From: Hyposmocoma kahamanoa
Taxonomy: Eukaryota; Arthropoda; Insecta; Lepidoptera; Cosmopterigidae
DNA: 64,000 nucleotides
Assembly: GCF_003589595.1 (NCBI RefSeq)
Contig: NW_020654810.1
Location: forward strand, 13,904,712 to 13,968,711
Direction: 5' to 3'
Under the pieces are notes generated by a model. The model was not told the DNA's origin and did not search any database. It saw only the letters and a list, made by a program, of their open reading frames with translations. Below, one piece after another: positions 32,472 through 43,258 of this stretch (the stretch's first letter is position 1; each line of letters opens with the position of its first letter). The translations under genes were made by a program, and so were the position numbers.

Positions 32472-32747
32472 TTCCACGTCTTACTGAAGCGAGAAACGAA
32501 ACAAGAGTGATTTTAAAGCGTTCGTATGAACAATCACATCGAGAACGTTATAAAAGCGCCAACGCCGAGTTTTAACGCAACGCTTTTTAAAGTCTCGTGC
32601 GAATAAGGCCTTAAAGTGCCCGGCGTTAGCGCGGCGTTGGTCGTTCGCATGTGCACACCTAGAGCGATTTACGTACAACATTCGGTAAGTTGTAAGCGCA
32701 CGTTAGCTAAACGCCCGTTGACCGCTCGTTATGTGAACAAGCTCTTA

Positions 32748-33789
32748 AAGTTCTGAGTTGCACTGGAACAAATCCTCCGTCCTCCGTCATAACTAACGTA
32801 ATCGGCATTTGTAGCGAAATTCAGTTGTTGACATATCTGGAATAAGCGAAACGAGATCTACGACCCACTCTAATCGGTTTTTAAATATCTTATTTAGTGT
32901 CAGTTTTATTGTTAAGCACAAACAGCGTTATTGGCATTTTAGGTGACAATAACACTTGTTCGGTCCGTCACTTGATATTATAAAAAAAAAGTTACCGAAA
33001 CGCAAATGCGTTAGTTATAACAAGGAGGGCAATACTACTATAGGTAGGCATGTCGCTTATTGGATGAGGGTCTCACATACGCCGCTCACGACGGCCTCCA
33101 ACACGGCCTTTCCCAAATGGGCACTCACCTGGCTGGACGTAAGGCGTAAGACTTGTAAATACATAACGACTCAAACTTACCTGTTATAAAATTAAACTGT
33201 TAAATCTGCTTGCATTGGTTTTCCCGAACTAAAACCATTTTGTGAATAGTAGTTAAGTTTCCATTTATTATATGTTTTTGTACATCTCTCATATAATAGT
33301 TCCAAAATACAGATCTATTTTACCAAGCGAGACTTGGTAACTTCATCTATTTACATAGAAATTGTCTATGACCATGCAATTTGTAACAATATAGAACATA
33401 CGATAACAACAATATGTAGAGCCGAAAACACCTACTGTAACTATATCTATCTAAATATACATAAGTATTACAACATATACAGACAAAATAAACGATAATT
33501 CCATGATTAATTTTATAAACACATATTATTGCATACTTTTTTTCTTATGAATATTGTGATCTGGCATCTCTTGCTGTTCTAATACACTACGTTATAATAG
33601 TATACGTATATTAATTATAATATAGATAGTATCTACGATCTCACGAACACATTAAAATTTCATACTTGTGAAAAGCATGTGATATGATCTAGCGCTAAGT
33701 TATTAAGTATTTCTTTAAGTATTGTGCATTAATGTACTGCCACCCAAAATGCGGACACCAAATCACAATAAGATACTTCGGGTGTTACT
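32748..33789. other. Gene-free stretch, probable NECAP 3' UTR at its right end
   Basis: AT-rich, with no coding region. The right part directly follows the NECAP stop codon on the minus strand and should hold its 3' UTR; minus-strand AATAAA-like signals are present but I cannot choose one. The segment near 32955-32985 resembles, inverted, the start of the repeat at 35040-35065. Confidence 0.4.
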
Positions 33790-36700
33790 TCAGAATTGCA
33801 CCCAGTTTTGTTGGCTGGCGGGTGTGATCGGAGGCTGGCTTGGCTCACTGTAACAACAAACGAACAAATAAAATCGCACCACTTATGGAAGAATGGCATA
33901 AGTGAAGTTACGTCAAAAACGTTTACAAAAATTGGAGAAGATGTGGGTATCTAATTCAGCAATAAACGTTTTTTACTTAACTCCACCTATGCCATTCTGC
34001 CATGAGGGGTGCGAAAAGATATATTTATTATTCGACATCCATTCATGAACAGCGGATAATGTGTACATAATTATTATACATAGAACAACCAACTTAATAA
34101 TAATGTTTAATGTGGTTTGCTTGGCGGAAAGTCACTTAATATAATTAGTTATTTAGTTCGCTATTTTCATAACTAGTCACTGAGAGATTTGGCCCATATG
34201 TTGAGCTATTGGCCATATTGCGAATTGGCCATTCATCTACTAAGCCCGCAAGCTCTAGCATCTAAGAAGTGTTGTTAGTAATCATGGTAGCCGATTGCTC
34301 TCATTTGTCCAAAATTTTATTTGACTTTTTTCAATGAGGTAAAAATTTAAAAAAAACTAACATGTTGCATTATGGTTTAAAAGCTTTAGCCTGTCCTGTA
34401 GGACGAAATATTTTACTACTATAACTGTTTAACATAATAATTCAGTCTTGTGTATCACATAGCCTACTGTACTTATCTAACTAGTCCAAAATAAGCAAAC
34501 TAGCCACCTATTAAAAGAGATTTTATAAAACACTCTTATAATAAGTAAATGAAAAACTTAAAACCTATTTTCATAAATTGGAATGAAGAGTATAATTTAC
34601 CACAAAAAAAGATTATTTACACCAATGTACAGACAACGACACATCAGACTACACATTTTTGTTCGAAAATCGCCACGAGTGCGACGGAACAAGATACGTC
34701 AATGTGTAGCTTGGTGTGCTGGCGTGTGTACTATGTGACTTCCAATATAATGACATAATTAGCATTGTATGCTGATTGCCTGTACACTATTCATAAAACA
34801 CAGTGTTTAACTAACATTGTGTCAAGGTCGTGTAGTTATACGGTACTGTGTTTTCTGACACTTTTATATGATTATTGAAGGGCATACAAAATTTTCAATA
34901 CATTTTATAAATGATAATCAAAGTACTAAAAATTACACAGGTATTATAAACATCCTTATGGCGATGGCGTTGAAATTGGCAAATTAAATGCAGAACATAA
35001 TGTGGCTGATTATTAGTTGTTAGACTATTTTATTTTTTATTTTATAATATCAAGTGACGGGATGAACAAATTGTGCACCTGATGGTAAGCTACACGCCTA
35101 TTGATAACAGTTGACAAGTCCCATGTGCCTGTAATTCCACCAGCACCCTTATACCCTTTCAAACTGGAACGCGGTAATGCTGACATTACTGCTTGGCGCC
35201 AGAAATAGGTATGATGGCAGTACTTCCCTGGATGAATGCTTTTGCAAGGAGTTCTACTGCTACTAAAACCACCCACATTTATGTAATGTGTTGTAGTAAA
35301 TAAAATTAGTATGTTTTGTGTTTGCAGGATGCTGATAATCTTAGGGGGAATTTAAGAAGAGGGTTCTGGTCTTAACGGAAAACGGAAATGTAGGAAAGAG
35401 TCTACAGTAGTCTGCTCTAGAGAATTGCTTTCTGAATATTATGTCAAAGTGGTAATAACCTTGCAGAGTTAAATTCACCCCACTCTGAGTTAGCACCAGG
35501 TGGTGCAGCAGGGGCTGAGGGCGAAGGGGTGTGTTGAGGTGAGGGTGGAGGTGGTAACCGGGAGCCGCCTGGAGGAGGCGGCAACAGACCTCCACCACCG
35601 GCGCCACCTACACCTCGTCGCGGTCGGCTACCTTCACTGCCATCTTTTTTCTGGAAACATTATACGCATTGTTTTATCAAAAAATACATTAAATAATTGT
35701 GTGAATACTTCTCAAATATGGGAGTTTCAAAGATAATAAATAAATGCATAACAAATACAGGTTGAAATTATTTTTCAGATCCCCTAAGGCAAATACTCCA
35801 ATTCCTAATTTGGAGCATAGTCAGTTAGTTACACCCTTTTTATTACAACAATAATTATATATATAATAGTAATGAGACAAATAAAGTTAGAAGTTTCTGT
35901 TTGTTATTATTTATGACAAAACTTACAGTAATTTTCATATTAATCTTAATTGTCTCTCCTTCCTTAAATCCAAGATCCAGCTGCTGCTGGGGTGCTGATT
36001 GATCCTCTTGTTCTTTTCGCAGCCATTTAAAGTGATCTTGTAAAGCCACATTGAGATCAAATGAATCTGATCTGTCGCCAAAGCCTAGACCGATATATGC
36101 ACTTCGACCTGCAATAAGTTATGTTTTTATTTCAGAGTTTGTATTTTTAAAGGTAGCAATAGATAATTACTATTGATACTTTAGTTACTATGAGGTTGAA
36201 AATTAAATTCTAACTAATAATATTAGAAACATAAAAACAAATGTAACTGGGATTTGCATAGACATAATCAGTTTACACAAGATTATGCCTTAAACTATTT
36301 GCTTTATTATTTATTTACTTTTGTGGAAATAATTACATTAGAACCAAGTATGAACATCAGAGTTTCTATAGTATCAAATTTTTTTTTAATCAATACAGAT
36401 TTATATAATTTGGTCTGAACATGAGTAATTGCTGACAAATAGATGGCAAATAAGGGGGCGTATTCTGCGTGTAATTAATAACTATATTTATAAAGAGTGA
36501 TAACAATAGTAGTTTTCATAATCAGTGCAATTTACCATTATCATCTTGGATCTTTACAACAAAGTACCGTGAACTATCAGTGACGGATTCTAGAGCTACT
36601 CCTGGATATTTGTCAATGGGACACTTCGCAAATAGCTCCCCAGAAGTCTTGTCTTCGAGTTTCATCACCAGCTCTTCACCTTTCGACACAAGTCTCATTC

Positions 36701-36905
36701 GCCCAGTCCATTGAGGTTCTTGTAAATTCCAATCAGCTGCCCTGAATAAAAATTAATCTTTTAATCGCCTTGCTCATCTTAACATAAAAAAAAAGAATTC
36801 TGAAATTGTTAACACTTACCTGTACCCTCTGTTTGAGGTTTTAGGTGGTATTTTAAACACAAACACCTCATTTTTCACCAACAAAACACTTTCATATGTC
36901 TCCAT
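33790..36905 (-). CDS. NECAP: NECAP (adaptin-ear-binding coat-associated protein), 240 aa
   Basis: NECAP proteins act in clathrin-mediated endocytosis by binding AP-2. Five exons were assembled: 36905-36820, 36741-36536, 36108-35927, 35650-35460 and 33847-33790. All introns are GT-AG, and the 723 nt sum to a whole number of codons. The protein starts [20 protein letters not shown] and continues [74 protein letters not shown] and [12 protein letters not shown], the PH-like NECAP domain (residues 1 to about 135). A Gly/Pro-rich tail with WGEF follows. The last 58-nt exon adds [18 protein letters not shown], ending in WVQF, the conserved AP-2 ear-binding motif. Without that exon exon 4 reads to a false stop at 35444. 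Intron 4 (1.6 kb) holds two mobile repeats. Confidence 0.93.
34627..34731. mobile_element. Short fold-back MITE, copy 2 (in NECAP intron 4)
   Basis: Second copy of the repeat at 10400-10501. Its ends are GTACAGACAACGACACATC and, at the right, GGTGTGCTGGCGTGTGTAC, which are near reverse complements. Confidence 0.62.
35050..35255. repeat. Dispersed CATGTGCCTGTAATTCCA repeat, copy 3 (in NECAP intron 4)
   Basis: Shares CTGATGGTAAGCTACACGCC and CAAGTCCCATGTGCCTGTAA with the copies at 24650 and 6218. It then has the GCTGACATTACTGCTTGGCG and AGAAATAGGTATGATGGCAG segments also seen near 6305-6335. Non-coding. Confidence 0.6.
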
Positions 36906-38737
36906 TTCTCATTAATATTTTCACTTCCAACGGTGTACCGAGTCGTGGCTAATATTTAGCAGATTTTCATAAATTTTTGTTCGAGGAGACTATGAGAAAA
37001 TTAGTAAACGATTGACGTGTTTCGCTCAATAGAGCCTCCAAAAATAAATCGATTTTATTATCTATTGTCGCTCGCTCAACGATATATCTTTCTGTTATTA
37101 TATATAATATACGTACATGTTTGCTATGTCTACTAAATTATTTTACATTCAACAAAGAAAAAAAGTTAGCCTCATGGAAGTTGATCAAAACGCTTTTCCT
37201 TGTTACAAAGTTAATCGATTCACATCAAATCAACTAATACTGGAATGTTTACTGAAATCTCTACGAGTGATAACGAACTGTCAAAAATGAAACGTTGGAG
37301 GGTCAATTTGCGAAACGCAGCAATTTGTGGTTCCCGAGTCATAAGAAATGAAACTTAAATTATATGTCCTTTTTTTATTGTTTAAATGGTGAAGCAGTTT
37401 ATTTGTTATTTACGCATACAAAACCAAAGTGTGACTTAATTTTCTTCTAAAAAATTTTAAATATGGTGATTAAAGAGTGGTTTGAAACAGACTTACTTTT
37501 TATTTCTTGAAAACAAATTTGTTTCTTGAAAACGTCCTTCTTAACTCCTAAAAAGATAAATGCCTATATTCTATGATGTGTTATTATATTTTTTTAAGAT
37601 TTCAAGCTTAAAATTTTTTATTCAAAATCCCATTCGTCATAGCCGGTAATGTAGCATCATTACCGTGCAGAAAAAAATCATTACCGTATCACTATGGTCA
37701 TTACCATTTCATGACATAAATTTAAAATTTAATAACTTTGGATCTACTTGGTAAATTAAAGTGCCTCTTATATGTTTACAATGATAATTAATTTATCTTT
37801 TCATTTGCGTTAGTTAGCACGCATTAAACTCAGTTTTCAAAAATGTGAACAGAAGTACATTTCAAAAACGCGGATTGACCCTGGAACAAGGAAAGATACA
37901 ATTTCTAAGAGGCTGTATTGAGAAACCTTTGCCTACCTAAAAAGTCATATGAACATTAAAAAAAATGATCGTTTATACCCTTAGTACTATAATCTAAGTT
38001 TATACCGTAGACGTTTATACGGTAGATGTTGTTGTCCAGTAACTCTTCTATATACATACTTATTTATCTAAATTTATTTTAGAAAATAATATAAAAATTT
38101 AACTGCTTATTTATTCTTTATTCATACCATGTTTATTTACATCTCATAATTTCTCGCCTGATTCCTTTTTCACTTTTTCTCCAACTTTCGAATTCCGTTT
38201 CCAAATTACATTCCATGATATTACAAGAGTTTCCCCGTTTTAAAAGCAAATTAGTCAAAACACCTTGAAAGTAGTTAAAACGCTTACCCCGAAGAGCCAA
38301 GAGAAATTAGAAAAAAAAACTTTTTTTTTCTTATTTCTCTTGGCTCTTGGCTCTTGCGAAAAAATAAATGTCATCGCACTTTTTTTTCCTATAAATTTTA
38401 CACTACATAGAGCGATATACCTCAATAAATATGAATGATTCTGTTTCTCTGTAGGATAACAATGTAGCAATACTATTACAAGAATATGAAATAAACGCAT
38501 TTGCGTTAATTACTTCCACAAATTAGAAAGATTGCTACACGAAAACCATTTATTTTAGCAAAGAAGTAAACATTTCAAAGTAAATAAACTATATTGGTAC
38601 TGCTTAACAACAAAAAGAGAAGTAGAACTCTTCTGGTATATATTTTTTTTCTACAGGTAAGCACTATAGTGCATATGAGTGTAATTTAGCACTAAATAGT
38701 TGAAACTTAATTTGGTATATAACTTTTATTTTTCCAG
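36906..38737. promoter_or_regulatory. Intergenic region upstream of NECAP, probable promoter
   Basis: This holds the NECAP 5' flank (minus). If the first peflin exon at 38752 is right, it is also the divergent flank of peflin. No TATA box stands out. The stretch 36950-37110, with GTCGCTCGCTCAACG and ATCGAT, is the likeliest core. The rest is AT-rich and without genes. A hairpin lies at 38289-38358. Confidence 0.35.
38289..38358. repeat. Near-perfect hairpin with A/T core
   Basis: AGAGCCAAGAGAAATTAG, then a run of A, meets a run of T, then CTTATTTCTCTTGGCTCT. The arms pair over about 28 bp with one mismatch. The trailing CTTGGCTCTTG repeats the arm end. Confidence 0.7.
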
Positions 38738-38751
38738 GCGCTGCTTACACG

Positions 38752-38763
38752 ATGTCGTACAAT
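38752..38763 (+). CDS. Candidate four-codon first coding exon of peflin
   Basis: ATG TCG TAC AAT (MSYN) is followed directly by a donor GTATGT. An acceptor-like TTTTTCCAG ends 14 nt before the ATG. The phase (0) matches the peflin exon at 50504, giving MSYN-PGYGQPQQGYG, a typical peflin start. No better ATG exon was found between 45968 and 50503. The call rests on phase, splice sites and plausibility only. If right, the intron is 11.7 kb and encloses the LRIG-like gene. Confidence 0.42.
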
Positions 38764-41522
38764 GTATGTATACCTTTAATAAATATGTTTTATCTATTTT
38801 AATACCCAGGATATTAAAAACATATTGGGATAGACATTCATCACAACATTCATGGATTGGTGGGTTATCTACTCATAGCATTTAATTCATCATGAATCTT
38901 GTACAAGGTCAAGAGTAGGAAGGAGTAATTTACGTGTTAGGAAGTGGAACAAATTCCCGACACTAAAGGAAACTGATGATGAAACCTTTTGCATGATCTC
39001 AATCATTCACCTACCTTCTAGCAAAGTTCAGTAAGAACTGTCTGCTTTGAGAAGCCATAAATGTACCGATCATTTTATTTTGTTTACTTCAATCAAAGCA
39101 ATGCAGGAAAGTGAATGTCCCCTTTAAGGGAACTGAAAGACCAAAGTAGTGCAGTTTACTGATTAAATTTGATTAGATTGCTTACTTTAGGGACTGCACA
39201 TCAGCCCAGCAGCTCTAATAAAGAGCATGTCAAGCTTGACACTTAAGATTGAAATTAATCTCTATGCTGTTTGAGATAAGGGCGGCTTAACATATAAAAA
39301 TTCAAGCTTAATATGGTCTTAGACTGTACTATTGATTGTAATGACAATTACCGCATGTTGAAACTGTTTTTCATTATTCATATTGTCATTCCATTTTTTA
39401 AATTATATTTTAGTCATATTTCAATGAGCAAATTATATGATCATCATAAAATACAAATCAATCATGTTTTATCTTTACAATGGGTGGCTTTACCAAAAAA
39501 AAAAAAAAAAAAAAACTACAGCTAATAACGTAATTGTTTACGCTTTTATGTTATATTTTAATTGCAGTTTGAATATTTGATGAGTATTTCATGCTCTATC
39601 AGGTCTTTACATCGTGTTATGGCAGAATAATAGTGAGGGCTATGTAACTAGCGTAGTTTCGTAAATGCTGAGTCATGAACCTTGTAACATGGTTTTTTAT
39701 TTTTCTTCTTTAATGTTTGAAATGTATGTATTTTGCATGTCAAATAAAGCAAATTTTATTTTATTTTTATTTATGTAGGTAGCTACTCACTACACATTTC
39801 TCCAAAACTTTAGAAAATCATAAAATTGAAGTAAACAAAATATAGTACACGGGTTTGGCCTGCTAAGCCACACGGGCTATGAATATATTCAGGTGTGTGA
39901 ATATATATGAATCTATCGGGGCATTCAGTATGTTCATTCTGTTCATCAAAATTGTAGGTATCTATAGCCTGTCATTTTCAAGTTCAAATGAAACACAATT
40001 TTTAAAAAAAAGTTTGTTTATGTTGTGGAACAGATTTCAAACGTCGATCTCTACGTGTCCGTCAGGATATCTGGACCAAAAAATTAATGTTAAATTCAAA
40101 AGATATGTTGCATTCATAGAAATCCTGTCCGTCAGGATGGCTGGACCAAACTAAATATACAAATCAAACTGTGACTACCTATTTTAGAGTATTTAGTCCT
40201 TTATTGACATATTTTCTACCTTAGCACTAACGGAAATATTAAAGAAATTAAGTGGCCAGCCATTCTAATGTCAGGTTGGCTGACCACTTTACGTTTTTCA
40301 TGATTCTAGTAGTATATAATTTACTTTTTTTAAATATAACTATTTATTACCTAATTTCTACCTAAACATACATTTTTTCACTATTTTAAGAAGATTCTAT
40401 GAAAAGTTCTTTTTTTTTAAATAATTAAACGCCTTTGCAACAATTATCTTTTAAAAAGACAGTTTATCTTCTCCATGTAATTGCTCATAATACTTATTCA
40501 GGCTCTTAGAATATACATCTAAACAATTAAACGATTATTAATTAACTGATTGCAATTCTTAATTTACATTTGTAATAGTGAATTCAACTTGTAATTAATA
40601 TACCTAATACTTGTTATAAAATATTGCTTGCAAAGATGATCCAGAAACCATTGTTGCCATATTCTAAGCGCCTGAATAAGTATTATTAGCAATTACCGGA
40701 GAAGATAAAGTGCCTAGTTAAAAAAAAAACTTGCAAAGACGTATTATTATATTTTTAAAACGACTTTTTATAGTGGCTTCATATAATAGTGAAAAAAAGT
40801 ATGTTTAGGTTTTTTGTCACGATGATAACGTTGATTCAATTTATCGATTACATAGAACATAATGTTGTGGATAAATATTATTTGAAAACGTTCGAACAGT
40901 TGCCATAAGCATGGCTATATCAAATTCCATCATACACAACATAAAGGTATTAAATTAAATTTTATTTTGTCGATGTCACAGAGTCGATGTGGGTCGTTTT
41001 CAGATAACCTCCAAAAATGTGCCCCTTTCAACAACTTTTATGTTATTACATGAATACTAAACATTATTTATTTAATATGATTGCTTGCTTGCGTAGTCTG
41101 TGTTACACATAAAAAGACTACTTTACTACGTCACAGTAATAAATAAAAATAGAAAAAGTGGGCAATTTCTCATTCATGGGAGCCGGTTCCACGCCGCCCT
41201 AATTTTAAGAAAAGAAGAAAAAAAATTAAACACTCGTGGAAATCGCAATATTTCTCATCGAGGATAAACTCTAATAATTTACAAGTCGAATACATACCGT
41301 AACTTTCCAATTTATTATAAACAAACATGTTTTCTTGGGGATACAAAATGTGTTTGAATTTTTCTTAGCATTAGTGTCAGTTCAACTAAAAGCCTCCTAA
41401 TAATAAAAGTTCATACCGCATCACCTTCACCTTTCGCACACGTGTGAAGGGGCTCCTGTCGGATTGGAGTGTACACAGTTAAGTAACCTGTGCACCTCCG
41501 TTTTAGCAAAAAATCGACTTAA
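38764..41522. other. Gene-free AT-rich stretch
   Basis: No coding region is seen. There is an A-tract at about 39496-39515. A direct repeat of TGTCCGTCAGGAT with CTGGACCAAA occurs at about 40057-40082 and again at 40123-40148. Confidence 0.4.
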
Positions 41523-42018
41523 CACACTTAGCGCCATGTGGGCCGCCGGCCGCCCTCAAAAATTCGACTGCAGCAGGCCACTTTGTGTCTTCGAATGTTA
41601 ACCAGCAAGCCATGTGGGCCGCCGGCCGCCCACAAAATCCCAAATGCAGCAGGCCACAACGTATTTTCGAATTTTATCTGGCAGGCCATGTGGGCCACCA
41701 CGTACCACAATTAGGAAATTAAATTTATTTTTGATTTTTCTAGTCCTGTCCACAGACCAGCCAAAAGTTGCATCAGCAGGCCGACAATATAAGTTGTGCG
41801 TTCGGCGAATACAGCCAATTGTTTAGCTCTTCTGCTAACAACTGATCCAGACCATAATCAAGTATCGATCTCGTGTCCCGCCGGTAGCCCACATGGCCTG
41901 CTACAAAAGTTTCTTAAGGTCAGGCATGGCGTGCAGTGAAAAAAAAATACGTCTCCTGCGCGCCGCCCACGTGACCTGCTGCTTCAGAAAAATTGTTTGT
42001 TCTATGGCGCTGAGAGTG
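41523..42018. mobile_element. piggyBac-like MITE, 496 bp
   Basis: The ends are CACACTTAGCGCCAT and, read inward, CACTCTCAGCGCCAT. TTAA flanks both sides (41519-41522, 42019-42022), the piggyBac target. The left half has two tandem units of about 80 bp, each with GCCATGTGGGCCGCCGGCCG and TGCAGCAGGCCAC, and a third partial unit. The right half has related sequence in inverted orientation. There is no coding region. Confidence 0.72.
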
Positions 42019-42295
42019 TTAAATACCAATTTCAACGCTAGTGACTAAATCGTTCCCATTCATGTAAAGCAGTCTATCTAAATGAGTATTAAGTAATAGT
42101 TTTATAAACTTTATTGTTCATCAATTAGACAAAGGGAACTTTAATATCCATGCGCTTTTATAACGGTCCAGCATATTTTATACACTTGACAACTCAAAAT
42201 GTATCCAAATATCATTATTGTCGCTCTCATTCTTGTCCACTTTTAAGTCAAATAGTTACTTTAAGCCAAACATTACTTGAAATGTAACAATTAGA

Positions 42296-42465
42296 TGGTG
42301 ATAGTGGTGGTGAAGATGGGGATGACGATGATGATGGTGGTGATGATGACGATGTTGATTGTAGTGATGATGACGATGATTGTGATGATGATGTGAATGG
42401 TAGTGATGCTGATCATAATGGTGATCATGATGATAATGTTCATGGTGGTGATAATGATATATTGA
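42296..42465. repeat. GAT/GGT-rich simple repeat
   Basis: Imperfect GATGRT and GATGAC repeats over 170 bp. The open frame on the minus strand is His-rich low complexity and not a gene. Confidence 0.85.
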
Positions 42466-42554
42466 TGTACAACAAAGTTTATATGACATTAACAAAATAC
42501 TTATTTAGATTTATTTATTAATTACATATAGATAGATAGATGGTCTTTGGTACT

Positions 42555-42613
42555 TGGTGCAACGGGCTGGTTTCCGCAACTCGACGACAAAGCGCCTATT
42601 TTGCGTGTGGAAA
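42555..42613 (-). mobile_element. LINE 3' UTR fragment
   Basis: About 59 bp (AACGGGCTGGTTTCCGCAAC, then GCGCCTATTTTGCGTGTGG) match the 3' UTR of the LINE at 5335-5395. It is a severely truncated retrotransposon copy. Confidence 0.65.
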
Positions 42614-43072
42614 TATAGATGAAATATATAGATGGTCTTACACGGATGAGAAGGATTTTGATACAGGAAGTTACATTAAAATATTTCTTACATATTAAAT
42701 GTTGTTAAATATTCTTTTGTGAACGATAAAATGTGTGTTGTAATAATATTTTTTCATTACTGTCTCGTCTTTCTCATTTATGTTTATGAGAAAAGCATTC
42801 GTGTTACTGCAATCTCATTCGTGTGACCTAAAATATGGTTCTTGTTGTATTTAACTTATTATAATTATTGACATTGCTTGAACTTATTTGTACGTTTAAG
42901 ATCTTAAAACCAACAGAAAAAAAGGGTTTTACAAAAATCACTCAAAAAGTACCATTGAAATTCGGAAAGTGCAATTCACCCATTTGCATGCGATGTGTGG
43001 TAGTGTAATATTCTGGTGGGAACTGAATTTATTAAATGGTCACACTAAAATTTCGTCTCAAGAAGAAAGAAG

Positions 43073-43171
43073 ATGGCGGCTGCATCTATTCTTGTAAATA
43101 AATTGTGTGTTTTTCAAGTTTTCAACCTTTTTGTGCTATCAAAATGCGCCATAAGTTCAGTGGGAAAATAA
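43073..43171 (+). promoter_or_regulatory. YY1-like AAGATGGCGGC motif and upstream ORF of the LRIG gene
   Basis: AAGATGGCGGC at 43070-43080 matches the YY1/Pho-type element often found just downstream of transcription starts. Its ATG opens a 32-codon frame (MAAASILVNK...) that stops at 43169-43171, 87 nt before the first LRIG ATG. It could damp translation of the receptor if transcription starts upstream. A GTAAAT inside it could instead be a splice donor of a leader exon. Confidence 0.35.
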
Positions 43172-43258
43172 GTGAAGTGATGCTTTACACAAACATTAAG
43201 TGCGCTTTACACGAAACTGCAATTATGTAAGAAAAGACGTTTTCTTCCTACTCAATGA

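Larger units (their letters stand above)
27039..32610 (-). mobile_element. Inner PIF/Harbinger element with two genes
   Basis: The ends are CGCCTCATTCGCACG at the left and, read inward, GGCCTTATTCGCACG at the right. They are flanked by TAA (27036-27038) and TTA (32611-32613), so the TWA target is suggested though not an exact duplication. Without the Transib insertion (27258-29568) and the MITE (32094-32321) it is about 3.0 kb. It encodes a nuclease on the minus strand and a MADF-BESS DNA-binding protein on the plus strand; both are decayed. Confidence 0.7.
26529..32744 (+). mobile_element. Outer PIF/Harbinger-type element (interrupted)
   Basis: The ends are imperfect inverted repeats: GGGTATGATCACATGACAAG at the left and, read inward, GAGCTTGTTCACATAACGAG at the right. 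They are flanked by TTA at 26526-26528 and 32745-32747, the usual Harbinger target. Without the inner element (27039-32610) it is only about 645 bp and carries just an N-terminal nuclease fragment. It is therefore an internally deleted copy that later received the second Harbinger. Confidence 0.6.

Noticed and set aside
35341..35607. Alternative NECAP C-terminus in another frame.
   Set aside because: The Gly/Pro-rich frame with WGEF and the spliced WVQF exon fit the family; this frame does not.
42256..42495. His-rich open frame on the minus strand.
   Set aside because: It is the translation of a GAT/GGT simple repeat.
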